DNA of 64,000 nucleotides, taken from assembly GCF_037975245.1 (NCBI RefSeq), contig NC_092566.1, positions 436,001 through 500,000 of the forward strand, written 5' to 3'. Source of the DNA: Apostichopus japonicus (lineage: Eukaryota > Echinodermata > Holothuroidea > Aspidochirotida > Stichopodidae). Within the stretch, counting starts at the first letter, position 1. The number at the start of each line of letters is the position of its first letter. Both the position numbers and the translations under genes were made by a program. The notes under the pieces are model-generated. The model made no database searches, was not told the origin of the DNA, and worked only from the letters and a program-made list of their open reading frames with translations. Below, one piece after another: positions 25,960 through 37,576 of the stretch.

Positions 25960-25961
25960 AC
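25960..25961 (-). other. splice donor of the CXXC exon
   Basis: On the minus strand the exon ends AAGCTTACG and the intron begins GTAGGTATCC. This is a good donor and falls just after the finger (residue 481). Without splicing, translation would add only nine residues before a stop, giving a CXXC-only short form. Confidence 0.7.
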
Positions 25962-27405
25962 CGTAAGCTTCTTCCGAAGTTCAACACATTTTCTTTGCTT
26001 ACAGATCTGGTGTCCAGTGCGCCTGTTCTTACAGCTAGAACATTCGCCGCAGTTATGTTTTGTCATACAAGGTCCACAAACCCCACAACGCTTCCGTTTC
26101 TTCTTCTTGTCCTTTGAACAGTTAGACGTTGATGTAGCGCCCTCTATAGGACTTATAGCACCAGTGTCGCTTGAGCCACTATTATTGGCTGACAAGTCAA
26201 GACATTCCGGAGAGGTCAAAGGTTCCAAGCCAGGAGAAGAACTGCAACTAACAGAACATGAATAAGAAGAAGTGATTTTGACATGTGATCCATAGGCACC
26301 GCCTTCACTCGTTGGTGATGCCTTGGGTGATGCTTTAGGTGATAACTGTGATGATTCTTCGACAGCTCGTAACAACAAACTCTTTTTAGGGTGTTCTTTT
26401 GTGATCGGTGGTGTAAGTATCTGGTCCATACTGAACTGATTCAGTAAGGCTAACACTTTCTTTTTTGGTCCAACATGAGGGACAGTACTTCTCTGAGGTT
26501 TACGTACCCTCTGAGCACAATCACTGCTACTACTGACCAAGGAACCCTTTGTTTCATGTGAACTACACTGTTGAGAAGGGCCCTTGGCATTACTTCCACT
26601 CACTTGTATCTCTCTCTGTTCATCAGGATATTTGCATCTATTCGTTGTTACTTTTGATTCGGAATGATTCATAAAGTTTTCTTCCTCCGATTTCAGAGCT
26701 GAATTCACTACAAGATCTAAAGTCTGCTCTATCATATTTGATATGGACATACCGACAGTCTTTGCCTTCTCTGTGTTACAAGAACCACTATCAGGGTTAG
26801 TGACCTTTGAGTACTCCCGAGATGAGTCACATGATACTCTCGGAGATAGTTGTCCCCTCTTTGTTACCTGTGATCCATCGGTGGGGTTTATTTCAGATGG
26901 TTTCTCTTTCTTTAATTTTTCTTCTTTATCAACACCTTTATTCTGCCCTTCATCCAGTCTGCCATTGACTTGTGCTTTTTGTCTTTCTCCTTGCAATGAT
27001 AATTTCTCTCCGCTGTCACTTCCCTCTCGAACCAATGCCTCTTTAAATGTTTTCTCATCACTTTCGGTGTGTTCGTCAGGTAAATAGTTATGTGCATTCT
27101 TTTGACGTTTTTTAAAGGGTTCATGACAATCTTCAGCATTTTGATGCAGTTTGGGACCAGTTTTCTTCTCACTGGAATCTCTATTTCGCTTCAGTCTAAG
27201 ATGGTCGTTAGCCTCTATTTTACTCGATCTAGGAAATCGAGAGGACGCCTTCCGTCGATTCGGTAGCTTCTTGTTTTTGAGGGCGCTCTCCGTGTGAGTT
27301 GGGATTGCATCGTCAAGAAGTGTTTTTCTGATGAGGGCTTCCACAATGTTACCTGAAGACATGTTATGGTACGTTGCTGGTTTGAGTTCGCTTGCATTTA
27401 ACATC
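25962..27405 (-). CDS. TET: large internal/5' exon with TET-class CXXC zinc finger (probable TET methylcytosine dioxygenase, N-terminal part)
   Basis: The frame opens at ATG 27404 and reads through to a stop at 25932 (490 codons), but splice signals bound a shorter exon. On the minus strand TTTCTCTCTTTTTGCAG is followed by GATG (exon start 27405), and ACG is followed by GTAGGT after codon 481 (exon end 25962). Residues 1-430 are hydrophilic, rich in Ser and Lys, probably disordered, with basic clusters near 45-100. A nuclear-localisation-like KDKKKKRKR (431-439) leads into a CXXC finger at 440-473 with all eight cysteines (CGVCGPC, CGECSSC, then C468 and C473). GHQICKQRKC marks the TET/CXXC4/CXXC5 class, which lacks the KFGG motif of the DNMT1/MLL/CFP1 class. 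These fingers bind CpG DNA; TET enzymes oxidise 5-methylcytosine in the nucleus. No catalytic exon was found in the window, so a CXXC4/5-like gene is not excluded. The first Met may be the true start or an internal one. Confidence 0.85.
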
Positions 27406-27424
27406 CTGCAAAAAGAGAGAAAAT
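27406..27424 (-). other. splice acceptor of the CXXC exon
   Basis: On the minus strand a 13-base pyrimidine-rich tract (TTTCTCTCTTTTT) runs directly into GCAG before the exon. This is a near-consensus 3' splice site. It implies at least one further exon upstream, probably untranslated, at a coordinate above 27.4 kb. Confidence 0.8.
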
Positions 27425-29001
27425 GTAAATGGGAGCTGACATTAGTAGGTACAAGTGAACAAATGAACCACAGGGTGACCAGAGTAGCATACCATACACT
27501 AGCTAGAATGGAATTATATTGGTGGCATCCAGACTCACAGTGAGTACGGATCCGTATTAGTACTCAAGAAATTTGGGAACGCTTCTGTTGATTCTTGCAA
27601 TCTTTTATTATATACAGTACACGTATTCAAGCCTTAAACCTTGTATTCATATTTGTACTCATAGCAAAGGGCGGATACTACGGTACTCTTACACGCAATC
27701 GTACTACAAGAAAGACCAAAAAACAAAGGAAACTAACAAACAAACAACACAAAATAAAGACAAAAGAAAAGCAATGACCCCAGGACTCAGTTTACTTTTC
27801 TTTACATGGTCAAAAATGTATGATTTCTGAGGTATTCGGTAGTGATAATTTTGTCACTTTCCGTGTCCAAGAAAGGGCAGTTGAGAATACGGTATGTTGA
27901 AGGCTATTGTAACAAATTAAGCAACTTTTACGTCCACATGGAGAATCATATAAGGAAATATAATTCTTTCCCATTAAATCTTCCTGCATGGACATCTTTG
28001 TTGATATCAGATTACCTCAGAATTTGACCTTAAATAAACAAGTGTCACTTCCCAGATAAATGCAACCAAATTGAACTCCATGAACCTTTTGATTTTTTTA
28101 AATTAAACTGATGCTTTTAGCCATGTTTATTTTTTTTATTCGTATATCTATAGTTGAAATTGTTCTTAGATTAATCATTTCAGAAAACACCACTGTCAAA
28201 GCTGTTTCTATCCGCCTATACCTTTCAGTTATTTAAAACTATTTGTATATATCTAGCGCCAACGTACCAACCATGTGTTGTAATTAAAACAACCTCAGAC
28301 AACTATAGCAGTTAATATAATCATTTCTGCTTTCACGTCAGTAGCAACAGAATGATAGGGATAATATTGCTGCATTCTCAACTCAGGAAATGTTTACAAA
28401 TCACCTTGAAATCATTTGACTACCCCTGAAGATACTTGTCAGCCATGCCCACTGCCCTTCCCACTCAAACTCCTCCCCTCCACACTTCCCATCGCAAAGT
28501 TTGCGCGTAAGTAATTAGTTGATTTCAAAACTCGGATCTGTTTCACCACCATAAATAAGATGATCTGAATGAAAGCTTCACTGATGAACATTCTATCCAG
28601 GCCGCTGCAGTTAATATATACTAGCGCCATCAAACTAAAACGCAGTATCGAACACCGACGACCAACACAGAAACGCAACAAAAGGCACCGACAAAAAGGA
28701 ATAATTAATCTATTAGCCCATTTTCTCATCAAATCCTTGTGCAACTGGCCTTACGGTAATAGATAATCATCATATCAAAGGTTTCTGGACTTGTCATGGT
28801 TATTACCGGTGGGATTGATGCAACCTACGCGGTTTGGATTAAAAAACCCGCGAATATCGCCTAATCAATAATACTTCTTCTGTAGATTTCGTTAGATAAA
28901 AACCTGCGGGGCAAAGCCTGCTAAATTTGCGCTGTCGGCCTCCAGTTGGCGGTTTGAAGGAGTTCGCTGGTCGCTACAGCAACCGAAGGGAGGCAGTGAC
29001 G
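27425..29001. other. probable first intron and 5' region upstream of the CXXC exon
   Basis: No further coding exon recognised. CpG content rises from about 28800 towards 29050. A non-coding first exon of the CXXC gene should lie here or somewhat beyond, reading on the minus strand, but I cannot fix its boundaries by eye. Confidence 0.4.
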
Positions 29002-29022
29002 CTACATGCTGGGAAGAGTAGT
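29002..29022 (-). promoter_or_regulatory. ZNF143/STAF-type promoter element
   Basis: Read on the minus strand the sequence ACTACTCTTCCCAGCATGTA closely matches the long ZNF143 (STAF) consensus ACTACAATTCCCAGCATGC. This site marks promoters of many vertebrate genes and, from what I recall, is conserved more widely in animals. It lies in a locally CpG-enriched stretch about 1.6 kb upstream of the minus-strand CXXC exon, so it is a reasonable candidate for that gene's promoter. It could also serve a plus-strand transcript. Confidence 0.6.
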
Positions 29023-29692
29023 TGGGAGGAAGTGGCTGTGTGCTTCTCTCTCTCTCTCGCTCACAGAGAAAACGGTGTCTTTTGTTATAAAGCGTGCTTT
29101 ATTTGATTATTACACTCATGTAAATTCAGTTCATTTTAGTGCATAAAGACCTGCATTTCGTTTTGTATATCCTTGTCATGTAGTCATCCCGCTCCCTTCT
29201 CCCACACTGTTTACGTATGTTTACGGTAATTTGTAATGTTGTGTCAAGACAGTGCTTTAGCTCTGAAAGTTAAAGCATTACAATAGAGTTTGCTACTGTG
29301 TACCTCATAGGTCGCACGTCCTAGTCCGTATCATTTTGTTTATGGTTCTAATTTAATACATTAATGTATATATATTCAGGGTTCGAATACGTCGTTACTA
29401 GGCAAGTCGGCTGCGCCGGGCTGCAGTTCCACTCAAAGGCTGCTGCCGTAACTCGTTTATTTACTGCTTATTAAACTATGACAGTTTCTCCGCAGCTTGC
29501 AATGCGTCATTCGAACGAATGAACCCTGGCACGGTAGATAGGTTTGATAACCCGAGGGGAACGTGCAATTGTCGCGGAACTGGCGCCACGCTATCCTAGT
29601 GATTAAAACAACTGCAGGATCAAATTGAATAAATAGGTTTGCAGTCTATGCATTTTTAGATCGGTAACTTCGTAACGCAGAAGATGAGCGTT
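29023..29692. other. CpG-enriched non-coding flank of the promoter candidate
   Basis: Contains a short TC microsatellite at about 29046-29060 and several CpG-bearing patches (29395-29430, 29560-29590). No coding frame recognised. Likely the upstream flank of the CXXC gene. Confidence 0.4.
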
Positions 29693-29854
29693 ATCACCCT
29701 TCCTGCATAGCTCATGTATAGACGTGATAATCACTCGTTGTAGTACATATAGATCTGGCTACATACTCGCTTAATCACCCTTCCTGCATAGCTCATGTAT
29801 AGACGTGATAATCACTCGTTGTAGTACAGATAGAACTGGCTACATACTCGCTAA
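29693..29854. repeat. 81-bp tandem duplication
   Basis: Two direct copies start with ATCACCCTTCCTGCATAGCT at 29693 and 29774. They differ at only about two positions near their ends (ACATATAGATCTGG against ACAGATAGAACTGG), so the duplication is recent. Confidence 0.93.
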
Positions 29855-32356
29855 ATTAGATAGATTAAAATGCAATCATATTGATTAAATTTCAGAGCAA
29901 CCGTTTGGAGTAGGTTTTCGAACTAATCAGATTGAAGATACATATTTATCGGATCACGTGTCTTCGCAAGTAGAAAGGGTTAATTAAGCAACATTATCCG
30001 GTTGTAATAATTTATTCTGCTTTATTTTTATGCCACACCTTCAATACATCCTCCGTACGATGTCCGATGTCAAAACATCTTCATGGACCGTAAGATGAAA
30101 CGTTTCAATTCACACAGTTCAGTGAGGATATGATTAAAACAAACCGTACGGTATTAACTGGATTGGAGTAACCATAAATAGTAACATAATGTAGCATTAT
30201 TATGAATTTCAATATGTTCACATTTATCATGATCAAACAGATTATTATTTTATGAATATTTTTCTTTTCTATTTGCTATGCCTTTGTTATTGTCAGGGTT
30301 GTCTACTTAACAAATGTAATTTATTATTATTATTAACATCCATACAGTAACAATACTACGGAACCAGTGTAACATCTTGAGTAGACTTCATTATACTTAA
30401 TCTATACGAGCGGCATGGGTGATATCAGGGATCACGAGCTACTTCGGTTGCCGAGTAAATTCGGAAATCTATAGATTTAGTTGAAATTACATTTAAATGG
30501 GTGCGATACACATCTAATTCGGTGATTGGTGTGTAACCTACTAGTACCAGTAATTTTTCCTGCCAAGAACATTTAAAACAAATCGAAATAAAATAAACAA
30601 TCTGAAGAAATTTCTCAAGAGCATAAACTGACTGAAGGAGTATCCCCTTACACCTCTACCCCCCCCCCCCACAAAAAACAATCTGTCGATTCCTCCAATC
30701 GCGAAGTTGAAATGTTATTTAGTTGCATTGTGATTAAACAAATGTTTCTTGTTAATATTTATCTATTATTATATGATAGAACCAATCCCAACAGTTGTTT
30801 GTATTCAAATGTTTAGATATTTCTTTTTTATAGATTAAAATATTTGAATCCATCAATAACCAGGAACATGGTAAATATTGAGGACTCGTTGGTGAATTGG
30901 TTCGTTTCACATTTGTTATACTTTATTGCATTGTAAGAACATAATGGTCTTCCAAATGACGGATCTCTGCTTTGAAATAACTCGCTGACAGGGAACATCG
31001 ACTCGACATTGAACAAACATGGAATTGAGTGTCAGTGCATTGGTTGGAATATGAGCTGCCAGCTGTAGAGGATTAGGGTTTGTATATTAATAACAATAAA
31101 TATAATTTAAATTACTGCGATAAAGTAATTAAGTACATGACATATAATATACGCATCTACGCTTTAGTACTACTCTGAGACCAAGTATGAAACTTATAAA
31201 AGTTTACCTTTTCTTCCCCAAATTTGCATAACCCTATTCTTCTGTAAAATAAGAAGGGGAGGGCGGGGGAGGGAGGTTGCTGTCTGTCAAGCAACACTGC
31301 CTCATTGTTTAATATACAATCGGTATTGCAATCATACACGAAGGCGGCTTAAGCTTAATCTATAAAATGCTTGTTGAATCATCACGATGGCATTGAAACT
31401 CGAATGTGGCAAACATTGACTTCCACCAAACATATTGACTTCTTATAATATGGGGCAACAATAGGCATTCACGTGTCAAATATTATGAATATGATAGTGT
31501 TTCCCAATCCATGTTTAATACAATGCAAATAAACCCCATCCCCTCCGACTTTATACTTGATACCGAAAATTCAACATTTTGATATACCGGTACTTATAGT
31601 TACAAAGTTGGTCTGTTTTGGCCTTTGGCCTGTAGAAACACACAGGCTTCTAGAAGACGTGTCGTTAATATTACGTAAACACATAATCAACTGTTAGATC
31701 TCTTGAAGGTTTTCTTTTCAAACCCAGCGGAGTCACACACAGACACATGCAAACACACATGTGCGTATATATGACAACATAGTGGGGAAGGCAATTATCT
31801 GACGCCAACTTTGATATTTTATTGTCCAATTAGATGGAAAATGATACTGAGAGTTGTGCATAACCCCCCCCCCCCCTCTCCTCAACAAACAACTTACATA
31901 CAAAAATGGCCCTTCATCTACTATCAAAACGTGCAACACACACACACAGATGACGCATACAACAAACCCCCATTTGGCCTTCGTAGCTTCCAAGCCTTCG
32001 GCAAATCAACGACTTGAGAAATATAAATATAACTGCCGTCCATGCTAATTCCTAGGATTCCACAATATTGTGAAATTCTGTGGCGGCGCTACCTCTCTTG
32101 TCAAAGCGATTGATAAACAGGAACACGTACAAAATGGGATCGCAAAATTGGTGGTTTAATAGTGTTTTCCATATTCTATCGATAACTTTGAAATTTTGGT
32201 AAAATGTGTGATTACTTATCTGTCATCATTTTTTAATTAAATGTGTGAAACCGAACGATATGGTATGAATTAATGTCACATTGACGAGTAATGGTAGGCA
32301 ACTCATGATTTATCGTATAGGATGTTGAGCATGAATGACTTATAATCGACGATACT
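29855..32356. other. non-coding stretch, no gene seen
   Basis: AT-rich DNA with poly-C runs at 30659-30670 (12) and 31864-31876 (13). No RNA gene or exon that I can defend. Confidence 0.45.
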
Positions 32357-32370
32357 GTTCCCATGGAAAC
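32357..32370. promoter_or_regulatory. X-box (RFX-type) site
   Basis: GTTCCCATGGAAAC is a near-perfect match to the palindromic RFX consensus GTTGCCATGGAAAC. RFX factors control ciliary and other genes in animals. The site lies at the edge of a somewhat CpG-enriched stretch (32360-32580). No nearby gene start can be shown, so a distal enhancer is as likely as a promoter. Confidence 0.5.
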
Positions 32371-35113
32371 AAAGAGAGGAGGAAATTATCGCGCTGCAGT
32401 CGGCGCGTTTATTCCTTCGGAGGAAAACACGTTGATTTCATTTACGATACTTTCATTTCCATAATTAAGAAAGATCATGGCGATTTTGACAGGGAAGTGA
32501 CTATATCAGATAATGGTAACAATTCATATCTATTCCGCGCTTTTCGCATCTATTGATGCCCGCAGCCTCTCGCGGTGATTCACACGAAACTGTAAATGCT
32601 AGTGATAAATGTTTTACTTTGAAGTCGATTTAAGTAATTCAAGAGTCCCTAAGTTATGCAGTTTTCTGATTGTCGAGTCGTTCTCTTAACTCGCCCTGTT
32701 TTAAGACGAGAGTAACCGTTTGCAATCCATATCCTTTATTGTCTTATCATATACCGACAAACGGAGCTGGCGAGAAGGAAGAGCCTGCAGGTTCATTTAA
32801 GCAAGGGTCGATCTCTACAGCCTGTATGTGATTTCATCGGAAGTCAGCTTTATATCGCCGAGCGACGAACTCATGTGAATACAGTTTAGACAATATAAGA
32901 TGTGTCGAATCTGTAATGATGAAATGTGAAACTTTTGCGTAGTTTCAGCGCAGCTAGTTGAAGTTTGTGTACAGTGGTGCAATGTACAGAACTTACAGCT
33001 TCAGTGACATAATATAGCACACGGCGTGCAAGCACGTTTCTCACCAAGGGTGTATAAATAGAAATATGTGTCAAATTACACATATACGTATATTTACATA
33101 CATAGCCCACGCACACACAAACATATGATGTCATAGTTTAGAACGAACATGTATATATAGCTGTATTGTCGTCAGGTTTTGGTGGTAGACCGAGCAGCGA
33201 CTGCACACACGTACAAGATACGTTGTTCGGAGGCTGTGAAAGCTGTTTCTGGTAAATAAATACCATTGGGTTTATTAGGAATGTCTGGATCACACACCAG
33301 CGTGCTTGGTTTATTTAACGTAAAATGGATGTAAGGATGAACCCGTACAAGATATCTCTATAGAATAAGGTCGCAGGTTGACAGACTTCAAACATGACGG
33401 TTACCACTTGACTTACTACTTACATTCTGTACACGATAAACATTAGTATGCTATTATATGTTTTGTATACAAAATGTTGCCTCAACAAGTTAAAAATGTT
33501 CTGAGACCTATAATCTCCCCCTCGCGAGGAACTTTACGCAGGACGCCGCCAATAATAAAAGGCTTCTCACATCACACAGCTTGAGAAACGTAGTTCACAT
33601 GACAGCATGTATATAACTACCAACAGCGTCACAAGATGACGACTACTTGACACGGAAGCCCGTAATGATCTTGTATCACGTAACGAGATATTTTGTCACG
33701 CTGATCATTCACGTATTGACCTACTGTGCTGAAGACGGTTCGCTTTCTCTTCAATGTATATTTCAAGCGATACATTTTGCCAACAATTTGTGAAAAGCCA
33801 TTTACCACACAGGCTTTGACCAAGCTACAGTGTAGGCCTCTCATTGTTTTACTATATACACTGACTACACATTCTCATATATAACGATCGTTTGGAATCT
33901 ATCGTGAAGAAGCTTCGTTGAAATGTAATTACCGAGCATTGCTATGACTTTAAACATTAAGCAGTCCCCCCCCCCCTCTCTCTCTCTCATCCTATCCAGG
34001 ATCACCCTCCAGAACCGCTTCCCAACCAGACTCGCCCAAATATCTCACAATGTAAAGCACACACCAAACATGCATATAGTAGGCCTAACTATATCGTACA
34101 TATTACGAGCTCATCATGCTTAAGAATCCGAGTATTGATGGTTGAACTGAAGAATAGTAATTACAATACATCATATACCAAAGATACACTACTGCAGTAG
34201 TCTGATCTGAACGAAATGTAAATAAAATAACTCTCATCTTTACTTCGATAAATAAAAGGAAGTGAAAACCGAAATCTCGAAGCGAAACTTGATATTACCA
34301 ATCATCGGAACCAAGTCCTTCTTACACACTAAATGTACCAATCTTTGTAGTAGAAACAGATATGTGGTCCTGAAATAAATCGTTTATCACGTTTTTCAAA
34401 ACACATTAAAACATACCGCACCTTCGACACACACAAAAAAGAAGATTGCTTAGCAATGGCTTAGGCCCATGAGATATACATCCCATCTTCGTTATAATGC
34501 TATCGTTTTGTCAACGTTTTTCCGTCGTTGCTTTCTCCTTCCTTTTTTTGAGGAATTATTGATTTCAGTTTCTTGCTCACGGACAGACTAGGAGCGGGAA
34601 ATAGCCTCTGTTTTCTGCCTTTTTCTTTTTTTTTTCCGCAGCATTTGGGTGATCGATCTATTCCCTAATGTATTGGCGATGACTTATTCTACTTTCTTTT
34701 AAAGGCCGTCAACAAGAGAAGAACGTCGTACAGACAACGAAAATATTCGCATGAACAGTTTAATATTACGAATATTAATAGGATACTTCAACTTAAGAAT
34801 ATGCATGAACGATTACAAGTTAGCCTAGTGTTATAGCCTAAGATACGATCAGTTTAATGTCTTAAATGTTTTATCACCAATATTTCCATAAATTAGTTTG
34901 ATTCTGTTCGTATGATTAGGGGCCAGCGTTTTCTTCTTATCCTTCAACCGATTATTTTTTTACGTAAAATCAAGATATTGTTTGACAGCCTTCTTGCGAA
35001 CATGTGTTATTTAGCTGTTCACCACAAACCAATGTTCGCATTGCGTAATCAGTCAAGATATTCCGCTATATTTTCCTGCAATATATTTTACCTCGATTTC
35101 GAGGTCCTAGCCA
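32371..35113. other. non-coding stretch, no gene seen
   Basis: The frame at 32335-32556 looks somewhat protein-like but has no family resemblance, splice signals or flanking gene. A poly-C run (11) is at 33966-33976 followed by a TC microsatellite. The rest is AT-rich DNA. Confidence 0.4.
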
Positions 35114-35129
35114 TACCTTTAAACGATTG

Positions 35130-35289
35130 TGTAGTGTATGTTCCCTTTCGAGGGGAATGGTGATGCACACGACGATGATCACACAGTCACATTCTCGATG
35201 CAAGGCGACTGGGGTTGAGAGCGGATCAGTCGTTCGGTAGTTTGGTTTTCGTGCCCAGGTTTTTTCCTGGGCGGCTTTTTCTTAAAAAT
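35130..35289 (+). mobile_element. U2-headed SINE, 5'-truncated copy
   Basis: Shares its whole body with the copy at 39.6 kb, including CGATGATCACACAGTCAC, GAGCGGATCAGTCGTTCGGT and a terminal GCCCAGG/CCTGGGC hairpin (35253-35259 with 35266-35272), then a T-rich tail. It is flanked by an almost perfect 16-base target-site duplication: TACCTTTAAACGATTG at 35114-35129 and TACCTTTGAACGATTG at 35290-35305. The element begins inside the U2-derived head (TGTAGTGTATGTT against TGTAGTATCTGTT), as expected for 5' truncation during target-primed reverse transcription. The internal stem that is perfect in the other copy is damaged here, so this copy is older. Orientation is opposite to the 39.6 kb copy. 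Confidence 0.8.
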
Positions 35290-35305
35290 TACCTTTGAAC
35301 GATTG

Positions 35306-36933
35306 GAACACTATCTTCCTATGTGTAACTAACAAACAATGACCTGTTAATTAAAGCCACAATCTCTTCACACCTCAAAATTTTAATCGCAAGACTAAAC
35401 ATAATGTACGTTCAAAATTTCCGTATTTTCAGGCTTTAATATGTTCACCGTTAAAGGTTGATGTAATGAGGCTATCCTTAATGTCTTCATGTTTCAAACT
35501 TTTATCTCGTATTATGAGCGAATGACAAACGACCATTGCTGAATGCTGAACTGCTTGTAAAATGCAAAAAACAAATATTACCTATACATGTTTCTAGCAT
35601 ATTTTCAATTCAGTTTAAATTCCTTGTATCACATTTACACGAGAGATATAGTTGAAATTGTATATTTAAGTGGAAAGGTAACACTGGACCCCACTGAAAC
35701 ACTACACGTATACGAATTGGACTAGCATTGTTGGCATATTGTGAAAACACTCTAAAGGAAGATAGGACATAATCGACACTACAGTCTGTTTCAATCAATC
35801 AAGACCATGTGCGTTTACGTTATGTGCTAAACAAGATGGTCAGGACGAAACCATTTTATACTTGCCTTAAGTAGTTTCTATTACTAAATCAGGTGCACTT
35901 AACTGAATTACAATCTCTAACGTCATACTGCAGTATATACTGCTGCAGTATTATTATACCTGACAATCACCTGCCGTCTCAAGTGTCTCGATTTCCAATT
36001 CTAAGCCATTAACTTTGATTTAATTACATCGTCTAGTCGTCTAAATGTTTAAGGAAAAGGACGTAAAGATTTTATCATAATAATCAAAGCAAAAAGCGGT
36101 TTGATCCACGGGTCGAGTTGTTACGTTTATAGATTGATTTATGAAAACCTTTAAAGGTTTTTATTACGATTTTAAAATGGTTATTTTGGTTGACTATTTC
36201 TTAACAGATTTCATATATATGGAGTTTATTCTTTGATGCGGACTTAACGTTATCAAGAAACACGAGTTACAAGGTAAGCCAATAAAAACCTCCACGCTTA
36301 AAGTAGTTGACCTCCTGGTGATGACGTCAGAAGGTATTTTACGTGCCTCCTGTCAACCATTTTGGACGGCATTGATATGATTATCGTAAAACACGTCGAG
36401 GGAGCGCAATGTAAAAATAGGGGAGAGGTGTTGGGGGGGGGGGGGAATTGTAAGTTATATATAGTATAGGCTAATTTATGATAAGTACAAGGACGTGTAT
36501 AGATTACATTAACATGGCAACTCATCGCCACTGAATCAGTCTTTAGGTATAGCCTAACCTATTTGTTTATCATTGTTTCTGGCATTGTATTTGCATATAC
36601 TATTATAGGCTATTTATGTATATATAGTTTTTGTACATGCGAGGTCATTTGGCACCTATTTACATTATGACTATTCATAAGGACCCCTTTGCACATTTTT
36701 TGTTCGTCGTATTTAACTATAACAGAAGGCTTAGCTTAGCCTAAATTTAACACTATGCACTTTGCGTATTCTATTTGGATGCCCGTGTGTTTGCGCATCT
36801 AATATGAATATGACTGTCCGTCCTGCTTCATATGACGTAATCAGTGTGTTTTACTTACTAATTTCGATGTTTTATCTTTCGGGATCATTTACAATGTTAA
36901 TATAAGCATTGCGAGAGCAGAAAATATGAATTA
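35306..36933. other. non-coding stretch, no gene seen
   Basis: AT-rich DNA with a 13-base poly-G run at 36433-36445 and a palindromic patch around 35930-35955 (CTGCAGTATATACTGCTGCAG). No gene recognised. Confidence 0.45.
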
Positions 36934-37500
36934 CTAATCAATCAAAACTTGACATTCCATAATCTCCACTGGTTTCCAAGTTAACATTTTCCTCAACAAG
37001 ATGTCATTGTTGATAACCGAGTCAAGGTACGATCCAAGTTTGTGTCTTATTTTATCATTCCATAATCGCAAATACTCATCAACTTGCATGCTAAAGAACG
37101 ATAATGGCTTTAACACATCATCAACCGATCCATTGTTGAAAGTCTTTCCTGGTGAAATCGCGAGGTATAAACGGCCTTATATACGCTTTGGCGGTAAGTT
37201 TGTCACTTATTAAAGTGATTCGGTAACTACTGGAGCGTCTTATGCTCGCGGATTTCCGACGCGCTTAGGGAGATGTTAGTTGGACGATCAACCGGTATGA
37301 ACGGGACATCGAACCCGTAGCGATGCACGTAAGCTTCGCCCGATTCCCGCGAGGTTTGCCGTACGTCGACAGCATTGGAAAATCGCCGGTATGTTGGTGG
37401 GGAAAGCATATCTCCGTGGTGATGAATGAATTCATGCGTGTTACTGTGTGTAGATTAAATAGAAGGCTGCTTACGACCGCTGAGAATCTTCGTAATAACG
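36934..37500 (-). pseudogene. CpG-rich block with broken coding-like frames, unidentified
   Basis: On the minus strand three neighbouring stretches look protein-coding but lie in different frames with stops between them. The stretch at about 37227-37460 includes RYGFDVPFIPVDRPTNIS and SASEIREHKTLQ; one at about 37125-37205 is arginine and phenylalanine rich; one at 36934-37180 includes VDEYLRLWNDKIRHKLGSYL and ends at a stop. Codon choice and CpG content differ from the AT-rich surroundings. The SASEIRE string faintly recalls the ISxTEIRE motif of nucleotidyltransferases such as NMN adenylyltransferase, too weak to name it. The plus strand also carries open frames here, so strand is not certain. 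A decayed gene, a transposon fragment or an acquired sequence are all possible. Confidence 0.3.
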
Positions 37501-37576
37501 TGATACTTCAAGACTGAAAGTGAACCTCACGCTTACACACGTATGCAGGTCAATATTAAAAGAACGAAAAACTTAA

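Noticed and set aside
26743-27087. 114-codon plus-strand frame and other frames within 25.9-27.5 kb
   Set aside because: They are antisense or out-of-frame shadows of the CXXC exon.
29395-29440. tRNA-like GGTTCGAATAC on the plus strand
   Set aside because: The B-box likeness is isolated, without A box or stem pairing.
37227-37409. tRNA gene suggested by a GGTTCGATGTCC-like B box on the minus strand
   Set aside because: No A box at the right distance, no cloverleaf, and no terminator that fits.
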